A stretch of DNA of 64,000 nucleotides from Allobosea sp. (GTDB lineage Bacteria > Pseudomonadota > Alphaproteobacteria > Rhizobiales > Beijerinckiaceae): assembly GCA_024231975.1 (NCBI GenBank), contig JAAEQB010000078.1:347882-411881 (forward strand), read 5' to 3'. Of this stretch, positions 45,505-53,833 are shown piece by piece. A model generated the notes under the pieces. That model saw nothing but the letters and a program-made list of their open reading frames with translations. It was not told where the DNA came from and made no database searches. Positions within the stretch are counted from its first letter, which is position 1. Every line of letters starts with the position of its first letter. The position numbers and the translations under genes are program-made.

Positions 45505-45522
45505 ATGACAGCCACATGACAC
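45505..45522 (-). promoter_or_regulatory. Pho box (PhoB binding site) of pstS
   Basis: On the minus strand GTGTCAT and CTGTCAT are separated by GTGG, the direct-repeat layout of a PhoB site (consensus CTGTCAT-N4-CTGTCAT). It lies in the phoR-pstS gap facing pstS. Confidence 0.88.
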
Positions 45523-45559
45523 ATAGTCATGAAAGCGCACCTGCCGTCGTCACAAATCG

Positions 45560-46612
45560 TTAACGGGCTGCATCGGGCAGGCGCGGCAGGATCGCCCTGA
45601 AGGTCGCGCCCTGGCCGACCACGCTCTCGATCGTCAGGCGGCCACGATGGCGCAGGACGATGTGCTTGACGATGGCGAGGCCGAGGCCGGTGCCGCCCGC
45701 CTCTCGGCTCGCGGCGGTGTCGACGCGGTAGAAGCGCTCGGTCAGGCGCGGCAAGTGCTCCGGCGCGATCCCGGGGCCGTCGTCGCGCACGCTGAGGCTG
45801 GCCTCCTCGCCGGAGATCGCGACGGTGATGCCGACCTCGCCGCCACGCTGGCCGTATTTGATCGCGTTCTCGACCAGGTTCTCCATCAGCCGCAGCAATT
45901 CGTCGCGGTCGCCGGCGACGGTGACGGGCTGCTGGGGCACGTCGAGCTTCAGCGTCACCTCGCGCTCGCGCGCCATCAGCACGAGCGAGTCGAGGATCTC
46001 GCGGGCGATGCTGGAAAGATCGACCGGCGTCTCTGGCGCGAGATGGGCGCGCAGTTCGATGCGCGAGAGCGAGAGCAGGTCGTCGACGAGACGGGCCATG
46101 CGCAGGCCCTGCTCGCGCATGATCGTCAGGAAGCGGTCGCGCGCCACGGCGTCGTTGCGCGCCGGCCCCTGCAGGGTCTCGACAAAGCCGAGCACGGAGG
46201 CCAGCGGCGTGCGCAATTCATGGCTGGCATTGGCGACGAAATCGACGCGCATACGCTCGGTCATGCGCTGCTCGCTGAGATCCTCGAAGGTCAGCAGCAC
46301 GGCCCGGCGCCAGCCGCTGCCAGCGAGCGCGGCGATATGGATGCGGAAGGTGCGCTCGACCGGAACGCGCTCGATTAGCTCGACGGCGCGGCGGCCGCCA
46401 TGGCGCGAGACCTGCTCGATCGCATCGATCAGGTCGGGATCGCGCATCACGAGGGCGAGCGGCTTGCCCTTGGCGAGCGCCGTGACCAGCGCCGGCGCCG
46501 TCGGGCTCAGCGCCTGGATCACGCCCTGCGGGTCGAGCAATACGGCGGGAACGCCGATGGCCTCGATCAGCGCCGCCGTGACCGGCGCCTTTGGGTCGAC
46601 CAAAGCGTGCAT
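45560..46612 (-). CDS. phoR: Phosphate regulon sensor kinase PhoR, apparently without membrane anchor
   Basis: 350 residues. A PAS-like domain (LIEAIGVPAVLLDPQGVIQA) begins at the N terminus, followed by the H-box FVANASHELRTPLASVLGF (His about 129), N-box LMENLVENAIKYG, G1 VRDDGPGIAPEHL and G2 GGTGLGLAIVKHI. This is a functional-looking kinase. No transmembrane helix precedes the PAS domain, although PhoR usually has one or two, and an in-frame TGA about 40 bases upstream rules out a longer start. Its position in the locus with pst, phoU and phoB fixes the identity. Confidence 0.9.
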   Translation of the reverse strand: MHALVDPKAPVTAALIEAIGVPAVLLDPQGVIQALSPTAPALVTALAKGKPLALVMRDPDLIDAIEQVSRHGGRRAVELIERVPVERTFRIHIAALAGSGWRRAVLLTFEDLSEQRMTERMRVDFVANASHELRTPLASVLGFVETLQGPARNDAVARDRFLTIMREQGLRMARLVDDLLSLSRIELRAHLAPETPVDLSSIAREILDSLVLMAREREVTLKLDVPQQPVTVAGDRDELLRLMENLVENAIKYGQRGGEVGITVAISGEEASLSVRDDGPGIAPEHLPRLTERFYRVDTAASREAGGTGLGLAIVKHIVLRHRGRLTIESVVGQGATFRAILPRLPDAAR

Positions 46613-46722
46613 GCGGTTCCTGCCTTCCGATGCGTGGCCTGCGGCGAGGCGTCATAGGCCGGAGCGGTGGTGCAGCGCAATTCCCCCCGCGCGACCAACC
46701 GCTGCCCGCATGCAGCAGCCTC

Positions 46723-47829
46723 TTACAGGCTGAAGCCCGGGGCACCGGGAGACTGAATGCCGCCGAGGAGCTGGATCAGCTCGGCCTGGCGGCGCACGCC
46801 GGTCTTGGCAAAGACGGATTTGAGCTGGCCCCGCACGGTTTCGGGCTGGATCTTGTGGCTGTTCGCGATGCCTGCGACCGTGCCGCCCGACAGGATCAGC
46901 CGCGTCACCTTCGCTTCGGCTGGGCTGAGATCGAACAGGGCTTCGAGGATGGCGGCGGACGGGGCCGCTCCGCGCCCGACCTCGGTGAGGTAGAACAGCT
47001 GCGCCGCGCCGGAGAAGACGTCGAGCCCGGCCCGCCTGAGCGGAACCAGATGCGCGACGAAGGCGGGTCGCCCGCCGGCCGCCCGGATCGGGAACGACAG
47101 GCCGGCATCCCCGGCCACGTCGAGATGCAGCTGCAGGCGCTCGTTCGCCATGGGATCGGACAGACGCACACGATCGAAAGCGCCGATCTCGAACGCTCCG
47201 CAGGCGGTGATCAGCTCATTGGCCGCGAGCACGCTATGGCGGCCGGTGATGATGGCCGCCGGCAGGCCGATCAGCTCCAGTGCCGCGACACTGGCGCGCG
47301 CCCGCTCGAGGCCGAGGCGCGCCGCGATGATCGAGGCCCGCGCCAGATGCGGCCGGAACTGGTCGAGCGCCGCGGCCGTCTCGCGCGGAACCGGGCCGTC
47401 GGCGTAAAGGCGCTCGATCGAGAAGACGATGCTGTCGCCGCTGGTCGAACGGATCGAGGTGCCGACGCACCAGCCCCAGCCGCGCGGCCTGAGGAAATCG
47501 CGATAGAACGGATCCTGCTCCAGCTCTTCAGCCGCAATCGCGTCGAGATCGGTCAGGAAACGCGGTTCGTAGAGCGGGACCAGGCGCTTACCCCGCAGAT
47601 TGTCCGCGACGAAGGGCGAAGCGACCCATTCGGCCGCGACAGCGTGGATGGCTCGCGACGAGGTCCACTGGAACCGGTTCGGCGCGGCCGCGAACAGGAT
47701 CGTGCCGACGCCGCCAGCTCTCGCCGCCAGCCGATCGAGCACGCCCGCCCATCGCTCTGGCACGACGGCGGCCTCGTAGATCTCGTCGATGAGGTTCGTC
47801 GCGTCCAATTGCTCCATCCCGCCGGCCAA
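46723..47829 (-). CDS. LuxR-type transcriptional regulator
   Basis: 368 residues. A long N-terminal part (about 1-290) lacks an obvious named sensor domain, and the C-terminal LuxR helix-turn-helix is FDLSPAEAKVTRLILSGGTV followed by AGIANSHKIQPETVRGQLKS and VFAKTGVRRQAELIQLL. The TTG at 47829 has AGGA at a good distance; the ATG four codons later (47817) has none and is the alternative. It sits between phoR and the membrane protein at 47925 without clear operon ties. Confidence 0.82.
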   Translation of the reverse strand: MAGGMEQLDATNLIDEIYEAAVVPERWAGVLDRLAARAGGVGTILFAAAPNRFQWTSSRAIHAVAAEWVASPFVADNLRGKRLVPLYEPRFLTDLDAIAAEELEQDPFYRDFLRPRGWGWCVGTSIRSTSGDSIVFSIERLYADGPVPRETAAALDQFRPHLARASIIAARLGLERARASVAALELIGLPAAIITGRHSVLAANELITACGAFEIGAFDRVRLSDPMANERLQLHLDVAGDAGLSFPIRAAGGRPAFVAHLVPLRRAGLDVFSGAAQLFYLTEVGRGAAPSAAILEALFDLSPAEAKVTRLILSGGTVAGIANSHKIQPETVRGQLKSVFAKTGVRRQAELIQLLGGIQSPGAPGFSL

Positions 47830-47924
47830 GCGCTTCCTGATGCATGCCCCGTCGTATCGAGTTGGCGTCGGCCGGCGGCGACGTCAAGGATGCGCTCGCC
47901 CGGTCAGGCCCGGCAGACGGCGCC

Positions 47925-48899
47925 TCAGATCTCGTGCCGCCGGATGCGCCGGATCATCTCGTTCAGCGCCAGCAGCACCAGAGCCAAGATGAAGGGCAGG
48001 ATGTAGTAGATGATCCGGAAGAGCAGCAGCGCACCGAGCACCTGCTCGAAAGGCAGGCGGCTGAGCGCAATCAGCATGGTCGCCTCGAAGACGCCGAGCC
48101 CGCCGGGCGCATGGCTGGCAATGCCGATCAGGCAGGCGAAGATATAGGCGGCCAGGAAGCTCTCATAGGGCAGGTTGTGGCCGCCCGGCAGCAGCACATA
48201 GAGCACCGCGGCGGCGGCGCAGACTTCGGCCGCGCCGAGCAGCATCTGCGCCAGCGTGACGCCGAGGCCCGGCAGCGGCAGGTTCCAGCCGCTGACCCGC
48301 AAGGTCCGCTCGCCGGTCGCGACCCAGAAGAGATAGCCGGCCGTGCCGATCGCCACGGCAGCACCAACCGCCTGGATCACCAGCGGCGAGGTGCGCGCCA
48401 GCACTGCGACCGACTCCGTTGCATAGAACAGGCTGGCGCAGAGGATCATGCCGAGGCCGAGCCAGAAGGTCAGGCCGGCGATCACGGTGAGGCTCGCGAC
48501 CTCCGAGGCGCGCACGCCCTTGGCCGAATAGACCCAGTAGCGCACCGTGCCGCCGGTCACGATCGGGAAGCCCAGCGTGAAGGCGACGGAATAGCTGGTG
48601 AAGGAGGCGAGCGCCGTGGTCCGGTAGGGGATCGACAAGCCGAGCCGGCGCAGCGCCAGCGCGTCATAGCCAGTGAGCAGCAGATAGCTCAGCGCGGTGA
48701 AGCCGAGCGCCAGCAGGAGCTGGCGCTGGCTGGCATTGGCAAAGGCGCGGGCGAGCTCGCCGGGCTCGATCTCGCGGACGATGTAGTAGAGCACCACCAG
48801 CGAGGCGAGGAAGATCGCCGAAGAGGCGAGCGGACCGAGCCACCACCAGCGGCTGCGCTTGCGCAACGGCATTCCTGGCTCGTGCGGGCCGAAGGACAT
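47925..48899 (-). CDS. LPG-synthase-like multispan membrane protein (UPF0104 type)
   Basis: 324 residues with about eight membrane helices. The segments LASFTSYSVAFTLGFPIVTG, GGTVRYWVYSAKGV and IGIASHAPGGLGVFEATMLI are typical of the flippase-like half of lysylphosphatidylglycerol synthases. The aminoacyl-transfer domain is absent, so the protein may act in lipid or glycolipid translocation. The start at 48899 follows AAGAG. Confidence 0.82.
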   Translation of the reverse strand: MSFGPHEPGMPLRKRSRWWWLGPLASSAIFLASLVVLYYIVREIEPGELARAFANASQRQLLLALGFTALSYLLLTGYDALALRRLGLSIPYRTTALASFTSYSVAFTLGFPIVTGGTVRYWVYSAKGVRASEVASLTVIAGLTFWLGLGMILCASLFYATESVAVLARTSPLVIQAVGAAVAIGTAGYLFWVATGERTLRVSGWNLPLPGLGVTLAQMLLGAAEVCAAAAVLYVLLPGGHNLPYESFLAAYIFACLIGIASHAPGGLGVFEATMLIALSRLPFEQVLGALLLFRIIYYILPFILALVLLALNEMIRRIRRHEI

Positions 48900-49092
48900 C
48901 AGTGCTCTTGTCGGGTTGCGCACGCACGCAGAACGCGGCGAGCAAGGCGGGTTGCTGGCGGCTGGCCTGGCGGCCGGACCCGAGAGATAGCGCCTTCGCC
49001 GCGATGCACAAGACGGGAGAGCGCGGCGAATGCGCGCCATGAGGCCGGCGCAGGACACGCCGGCCGGTTTATGACGATCGTGACGGTGGTGA

Positions 49093-50616
49093 TCAGCCTT
49101 CCGCTTCCATCGCCTCCCGGAAGAAGGCCTCGGGATCGTCGACCTCGATCAGCTTACGCCTGTCGATCAGCCAGAAGCGGTTGCCGACGGCGCGAACAAA
49201 GCTGCGATCATGCGAGACGAGGAGGCAACTGGTCTCACCGGCGGTGAGCTCGGCCTCCAGCGCCTCCTGCCCCTCGATGTCGAGATGGTTGGTCGGCTCG
49301 TCCAGCAGGTAGAGGTTCGGTTTGGCAAGACGCAGCGCCAGCATGGCGAGCCTTGCCCGCTGCCCACCCGAGAGCGCGCCGATCGGCCCGGTCTGGCGAT
49401 CGATGGCGATGCCGGCGCCGGCGAGCAGGCCGCGGGCCGGCTGGTCGCCGACATCGAAGCGCCGGCTGATCAGCCCGTGCGGCGTGTCGGCGTCGGGAAG
49501 CTCCGCCAGGCTCTGGCTGGCATGGCCGAGCACCAGCGACGGCGTCGCCCGGATGCCCGCCTGCCCTTCGCCTCGGATGGCAGCGTGGAGCATGCCGACG
49601 AGGCGCGATTTGCCGGCGCCGTTGAGGCCGAGCAGCACAATCCGGTCACCCGGGCTGATCCAGCGCCTGCCGGTCCTGAACAGCAGCCGCCCGTCCGGCG
49701 TCTCGACCGTGACGTCGTCGAGCTCGACCAGCGCCCGCACGTGCGTCGCGCTGCTGGCGAGCCTGATCGCCCCGGCGGAACGCTCGCGATGGGCCGGGCG
49801 CGCCGCCGCTTCGAGCTCATCCGCCCGGCGCTTGAGCTGCTTGGTCTTGCTGAGCAGGAGATCGCTGCCGGAATTGATCCCGATATTGTTCAGCTTCGCC
49901 GCCTGCCGGCGCATCTGCTGGACGGCCTTGAGGTCGCGCTCGTGCTGGCGCGCCGCCGCGGCGTCGGTCTCGTCGAGCGCGGCTCGGGCAAGCGAGTACG
50001 GTAGCGCGAACAGTTGCGATCGCTCCTGGCGCAGGAACAGCGTCCGGTTGGTCACCCCGTCGAGGAAGGCGCGGTCATGGCTCGACAGGATCACCGCCAT
50101 GTCGCGCGGCAGGGCGGCGAGCCAGCTCTCCAGCAGGCCGATGCGCGCGAGATCGAGATGGTTCGTGGGCTCGTCGAGCAGCAGCAGATCCGGCTCAGCG
50201 ATGCCGGCGCGGGCGAGCAGCACGAGCCTTTGCCAGCCGCCGCTCAACTGCCCGAGCGGGCGCCGGCGCAACTCCATAGGTACGGCGAGTGTGTCGAGCG
50301 CGACCTCGACGCGCCAATGCTCGCTCTCGCGCTGGTCGGCCGGCAACTGATCGAGCAGCACCTGGTCAACAGGTTGGTCCAGCAGTTGCTCCGGTGTGTC
50401 CTGCTCGACATGGCCGATGCGCAGACCACGCGAGCGCGTGATCTCGCCGGCCGACAGCTCGAGCGAACCGGCAAGGCAGCGCAATAGGGTCGACTTGCCG
50501 CGGCCATTGGCGGCGACGAGGCCGAGGCGGTCGCCGGCTACAAGAGAGAGGGAAAGGCCGGAAAAAAGCGGGAAGCCCAGCGTGACGCCGAGATTGCGCA
50601 GGGTGATCAAGGTCAT
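49093..50616 (-). CDS. ABC-F family ATPase
   Basis: 507 residues with two ATPase domains and no membrane helices. Domain 1: AANGRGKSTLLRCLAG, LSGGWQRLVLLARAG, LLLLDEPTNHLD. Domain 2: GLNGAGKSRLVGMLHA, LSGGQRARLAMLALRL, LLDEPTNHLDIEG. A charged linker (about 220-290) joins them. ABC-F proteins work on the ribosome; some give resistance to ribosome-targeting antibiotics. The transcript upstream carries a probable leader peptide and hairpins (50752-50875), a layout known for antibiotic-inducible ABC-F genes. The ATG at 50616 is the family start. Confidence 0.9.
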   Translation of the reverse strand: MTLITLRNLGVTLGFPLFSGLSLSLVAGDRLGLVAANGRGKSTLLRCLAGSLELSAGEITRSRGLRIGHVEQDTPEQLLDQPVDQVLLDQLPADQRESEHWRVEVALDTLAVPMELRRRPLGQLSGGWQRLVLLARAGIAEPDLLLLDEPTNHLDLARIGLLESWLAALPRDMAVILSSHDRAFLDGVTNRTLFLRQERSQLFALPYSLARAALDETDAAAARQHERDLKAVQQMRRQAAKLNNIGINSGSDLLLSKTKQLKRRADELEAAARPAHRERSAGAIRLASSATHVRALVELDDVTVETPDGRLLFRTGRRWISPGDRIVLLGLNGAGKSRLVGMLHAAIRGEGQAGIRATPSLVLGHASQSLAELPDADTPHGLISRRFDVGDQPARGLLAGAGIAIDRQTGPIGALSGGQRARLAMLALRLAKPNLYLLDEPTNHLDIEGQEALEAELTAGETSCLLVSHDRSFVRAVGNRFWLIDRRKLIEVDDPEAFFREAMEAEG

Positions 50617-50751
50617 GGTCGGTCTCGGAACTGCCCGAGCCACGCACCGTCATTCAGCCGAGGTCCTTGCCCCGAGCATCACGAATGCGGAACGCCTGGC
50701 TCGATGAGGGGATGGACGCAGCTGACCGAGCACCCGGCTCGAAGACGCTAC

Positions 50752-50830
50752 GCCCTCACGAAGGGCAGACCTGGAAGAGACCTAAAAAGGATCGCCTGTG
50801 CGGTCAGCCCTGCAAGCCGGCTTGCAGGGC
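50752..50830 (-). promoter_or_regulatory. Competing hairpins in the ABC-F leader (possible attenuator)
   Basis: Three stems overlap on the minus strand. P is a perfect 24-base palindrome (50807-50830). A pairs AGGGCTGACC (50811-50802) with GGTCTGCCCT (50771-50762), 9 of 10 bases matching. B is GCCCT-N5-AGGGC (50766-50752). A excludes both P and B. A T run (50788-50784) lies 18 bases after P. The ORF at 50804-50875 ends inside P, so a ribosome there would break P and allow A. Confidence 0.5.
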
Positions 50831-50875
50831 CTGAACGGGGCCGCGCTGACGATGGTGACGAAAGAACGTGATCAC
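50804..50875 (-). CDS. Candidate 23-residue leader peptide upstream of the ABC-F gene
   Basis: AAGGAGG (50887-50881), a perfect Shine-Dalgarno, lies 5 bases before a GTG at 50875. The frame encodes M-I-T-F-F-R-H-H-R-Q-R-G-P then VQALQAGLQG and stops with TGA at 50806-50804. It is basic at the front and its last third is the 24-base palindrome. It points toward the ABC-F gene 187 bases downstream. No homologue is recognised. Translation is an inference from the ribosome binding site. Confidence 0.5.
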   Translation of the reverse strand: MITFFRHHRQRGPVQALQAGLQG

Positions 50876-50949
50876 GCAGCCCTCCTTGGTTTCGAGTGGA
50901 TCAATGGGCGAGAGCTAGCGCCAATCGCGGCGATGCACAAGCCGGCGCG

Positions 50950-52173
50950 CTAGCGACGCCGGCCGACGGCCAGCGCCAGCAGCCCGAAGCCGGCCGCAAC
51001 GCCACAGCTACCGAGCCAGCCGCCCCAGGCCCAGCTCAGCCCGGCCAGCGCCGAGCCCAGGGCGCCGCCGAGGAAGAAGATGCCGACGAACAGTCCGTTC
51101 AGCCGGGCGCGCGCCTCCGGCTGCAGCAGATTGACCGCGCGACGGCCGAGCGTCTGGTCACCGGTGACGCCGACATCGAGGACAAAGACGCCGAGACCGA
51201 GTCCCGCGAGGGTAACCGGCATTGCGAGATGGTCGTTCGTTCCGGCCCAGCCGAGCAGCGCCAGCGCTCCGAGCAGCAGGAGATGGCTCGTCAGGGTCGC
51301 CGGCCGGGTCCAGCCACGGTCACCAAAGCGCCCGAACAACGGCGTCGCCAATGCCCCGCCTGCTCCGACCAGCGCGAACAGGGCGATGCCGCGCTGGCCG
51401 AGCAGGAAGGGCGGCTGGACCAGGCGCAGGGCGACGACCGTCCAGATCAGGCTGAAGCTCGCCATCACCAGCGCCGCTGACAACGCACGTCGGCGCAGCA
51501 CGGCCTCCTGCCGCAGCAAATGCCAGAGCGAAGTGATGAGAGCAGGATAGCTCGCCGGCGCCTCCGGCCGGCGGCGCGGCAGGTTGCCGGCGAGGACGAA
51601 GGCCAGCAACGCCATGGCGCCGGCGCTGACGACATAGAAGCCGCGCCAGCCCCAGGCATCGGCAAGAAGGCTGGCGAGCGGACGCGCGAGCAGGATACCG
51701 ACCATCAGGCCGCTCATCACATCGCCAATCACGGCGCCGCGCCGGGCGGGAGGCGCCATCGCAGCCGCGATCGGCACCAGGATCTGGATGGCGGAGCAGG
51801 CGGCGCCGAGGGCGAACATCAGGACGAGCAGCGCCGGCAGACCCGGCGCGACTGCGGCCAGCGCGGCGGCAACGATCGCGCAGAGCAGCATGCGCAGCAC
51901 CAGCGCGCGGTTCTCGACGAGATCGGCGAGCGGCACCAGCAGGATGAGGCCGGCGGCATAGCCGAGCAGCGGCGCCATTGCGACGAGGCCGCTCGCCGCC
52001 TCCGGCAGGCCGAAGCTCATGCCGATCGCCCCGACCAGCGTCTGCGGCGCGAACAGATTGGTGACGATGACGCCGACCGCGATGGCGAACAGCAAGATGA
52101 GCGCAGCCGATAGACCGTGCTCATCGGGCGCCTTCGGTAGGGATTGGCAGAGAGCCTGATCTTGGGCGGACAC
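50950..52173 (-). CDS. Major facilitator superfamily transporter
   Basis: 407 residues with 12 predicted membrane helices, from ALILLFAIAVGVIVTNLFAP to VAAGFGLLALAVGRR. The loop 2-3 region reads PLADLVENRALVLR and the central loop is short. It resembles drug or metabolite efflux carriers paired with a divergent LysR gene. The GTG at 52173 is chosen because GGAG lies 8 bases upstream; the open frame continues 20 codons further without a site. Confidence 0.85.
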   Translation of the reverse strand: MSAQDQALCQSLPKAPDEHGLSAALILLFAIAVGVIVTNLFAPQTLVGAIGMSFGLPEAASGLVAMAPLLGYAAGLILLVPLADLVENRALVLRMLLCAIVAAALAAVAPGLPALLVLMFALGAACSAIQILVPIAAAMAPPARRGAVIGDVMSGLMVGILLARPLASLLADAWGWRGFYVVSAGAMALLAFVLAGNLPRRRPEAPASYPALITSLWHLLRQEAVLRRRALSAALVMASFSLIWTVVALRLVQPPFLLGQRGIALFALVGAGGALATPLFGRFGDRGWTRPATLTSHLLLLGALALLGWAGTNDHLAMPVTLAGLGLGVFVLDVGVTGDQTLGRRAVNLLQPEARARLNGLFVGIFFLGGALGSALAGLSWAWGGWLGSCGVAAGFGLLALAVGRRR

Positions 52174-52181
52174 GGTGACAG

Positions 52182-52212
52182 CTCCGACATATGGACTCGC
52201 ATATCGTCGGAG
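52182..52212. promoter_or_regulatory. Inverted repeat in the MFS/LysR divergent promoter, covering the MFS ribosome binding site
   Basis: CTCCGAC-ATATG and CATAT-c-GTCGGAG pair (12 bp with one bulge, loop of 6). In DNA it may be the LysR operator. In the MFS transcript the stem would bury the GGAG ribosome binding site 8 bases before the GTG start. Confidence 0.5.
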
Positions 52213-52278
52213 AACTTTATTCGCCTTGAGCATTATGCTACAAATCGATTGTCGCTATAATGATTATGCGGAACTGCT

Positions 52279-53187
52279 ATGAATCTGCGTGACCTGGAAG
52301 CCTATGTCGCGGTCGTCGAGACCGGCTCGATCATCGGCGCCTCGGCCAGGCTCAACCTGACGCAGCCCGGCGTCACCCGGCGCATCCAGAACCTCGAAGA
52401 CGGCCTCGGCGCGGTCCTGCTCGACCGGCAATCGAAGCCGCTGCGTCCGACCAATGCCGGGCGCGAGGCCTATGAGCAGGGCCTGCGTGTGCTGCGCTCG
52501 GTCGCGGACCTGAAGGCGGGCGTCGCGCCGGATGGCGAGATCCGCGGCGAGTTCCGGCTCGGGATCATGCCCTATCTGTCGGAGGCCGCACTGGCGGTGC
52601 CGCTCGACCGGTTGCGCGCCGCCTTTCCGGAGCTGACCTTGCGCATCACCATGGGCTGGTCGCCGCAGTTGCTTGAACAGACCCTGCGCAACGAGCTCGA
52701 CGCGACCGCGCTCTGCCTCGCCGACGGGCTAGCTCCGCCGGATGGCCTGGCCTGCGACGATCTCGGTCCGCAGGAGGTGCTGCTGGTCGCGGCGCCGTCC
52801 TTACAGGTGCCGCGGCCGGCCGATCTTGCCATGCTGTCAGGCTACCCTTGGGTGATGAACGCCAATGGCTGCGGCTTTCGCGCCTTCATCCGCCAGCAAT
52901 TCGAGGCGGCGCATCTCCATTTCCAGGTCGGCGTCGAGGCACTCAGCGCCGATCTGCGCCTGTCACTGGTCGCGCGCGGCCACGGCATCGGCGTCGTCAC
53001 GCCGGCAGCTCTCCAGGACAGCCCATGGCGGGACGCGGTCGATATCATCGATGCGCCCGATTTCCGGCCGCGCGTGCGCTCCTGGCTGCTGCACCGCCCG
53101 CCGGCCGGGCGGCTGGCGCAGCCGATCGCGCTGTTCCGAGAGGCGCTGCTCGACGGGCTGCGTCCCGGGCTCGGGCTGCTCGCCTGA
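52279..53187 (+). CDS. LysR family regulator divergent from MFS gene
   Basis: 302 residues: winged helix MNLRDLEAYVAVVETGSIIG followed by ASARLNLTQPGVTRRIQNLE, and an effector domain from about 90 (GEFRLGIMPYLSEAALAVPL). The divergent layout suggests that it controls the MFS transporter. The 3' end runs into a short duplicated CTGATCAGGC-x-GTCTT sequence before the convergent gene at 53205. Confidence 0.9.
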   Translation: MNLRDLEAYVAVVETGSIIGASARLNLTQPGVTRRIQNLEDGLGAVLLDRQSKPLRPTNAGREAYEQGLRVLRSVADLKAGVAPDGEIRGEFRLGIMPYLSEAALAVPLDRLRAAFPELTLRITMGWSPQLLEQTLRNELDATALCLADGLAPPDGLACDDLGPQEVLLVAAPSLQVPRPADLAMLSGYPWVMNANGCGFRAFIRQQFEAAHLHFQVGVEALSADLRLSLVARGHGIGVVTPAALQDSPWRDAVDIIDAPDFRPRVRSWLLHRPPAGRLAQPIALFREALLDGLRPGLGLLA

Positions 53188-53204
53188 TCAGGCGGTCTTC
53201 CTGA

Positions 53205-53768
53205 TCAGGCAGTCTTGCGGAAGACGCGCAGCGTCTTGAACTCGCCGATCTCCTCGACCGCGCGGGACTTGGACCAGTCCGCGATGATGGGCTTGGCCGC
53301 CTCATAGGCGAAGGAGCCGGTGTAGAACAGGATATAGCCGCCGGCATCGGTCTGGTCGGTGAAGAGCTGCATCACCTCGAGATCGGTCAGCGCGCCATAG
53401 GCGTCGTTCTTCTCACTGCGGAACTCGCAGGAGTGGAAGAGCGTGACGATGTCGAAGCGCGGCAGCAGCCGGGCATTGCTGGTGTAGATGTCGCCGAAAT
53501 AGGCGCTGTAGGTCTTGGTGATCGTCGGATTGTCGATCGCGAGCTTGACGAAGGCCTCGTATTCCTTGGGCGAGGCGGTGATCCCCAGCACCGTGCAGTC
53601 CAGCTCCGGCTCGGCGCAGCGGATGCCGACATAGTGATGGCCGCCGGTGCCGAAATGGTAGATGCGCTTGCCGGTCAGGCCCTGCTCTTCCAGCCATTCG
53701 ACGAAATGCACGTCGCAGGGGCACTGTTCGACCCGCAGGCCCCAATAGACGTCCCAGATGTTCAGCAT
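53205..53768 (-). CDS. Conserved hypothetical protein, possibly methyltransferase-like
   Basis: 187 residues, soluble, starting MLNIWDVYWGLRVEQCPCDV. A glycine-rich loop KRIYHFGTGGHHYVGIRC follows a helix, and acidic residues lie in FDIVTLFHSCEFRSEKNDAYG. The order resembles a small Rossmann-like methyltransferase, but the SAM motifs are not clear enough to call it. The start follows GGAGTCAAACAC. Function unknown. Confidence 0.7.
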   Translation of the reverse strand: MLNIWDVYWGLRVEQCPCDVHFVEWLEEQGLTGKRIYHFGTGGHHYVGIRCAEPELDCTVLGITASPKEYEAFVKLAIDNPTITKTYSAYFGDIYTSNARLLPRFDIVTLFHSCEFRSEKNDAYGALTDLEVMQLFTDQTDAGGYILFYTGSFAYEAAKPIIADWSKSRAVEEIGEFKTLRVFRKTA

Positions 53769-53833
53769 GTGTTTGACTCCATTTCGGAAGGCGCCGGCCC
53801 AGCCGGCACGGATGAGTGGATTGGCTTGAAACG

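Noticed and set aside
53178..53216. Direct repeat CTGATCAGGC-x-GTCTT as an attachment site or mobile element scar
   Set aside because: Only two short copies about 16 bases apart at the end of a LysR gene, with no integrase or boundary signs; it looks like a small tandem duplication.
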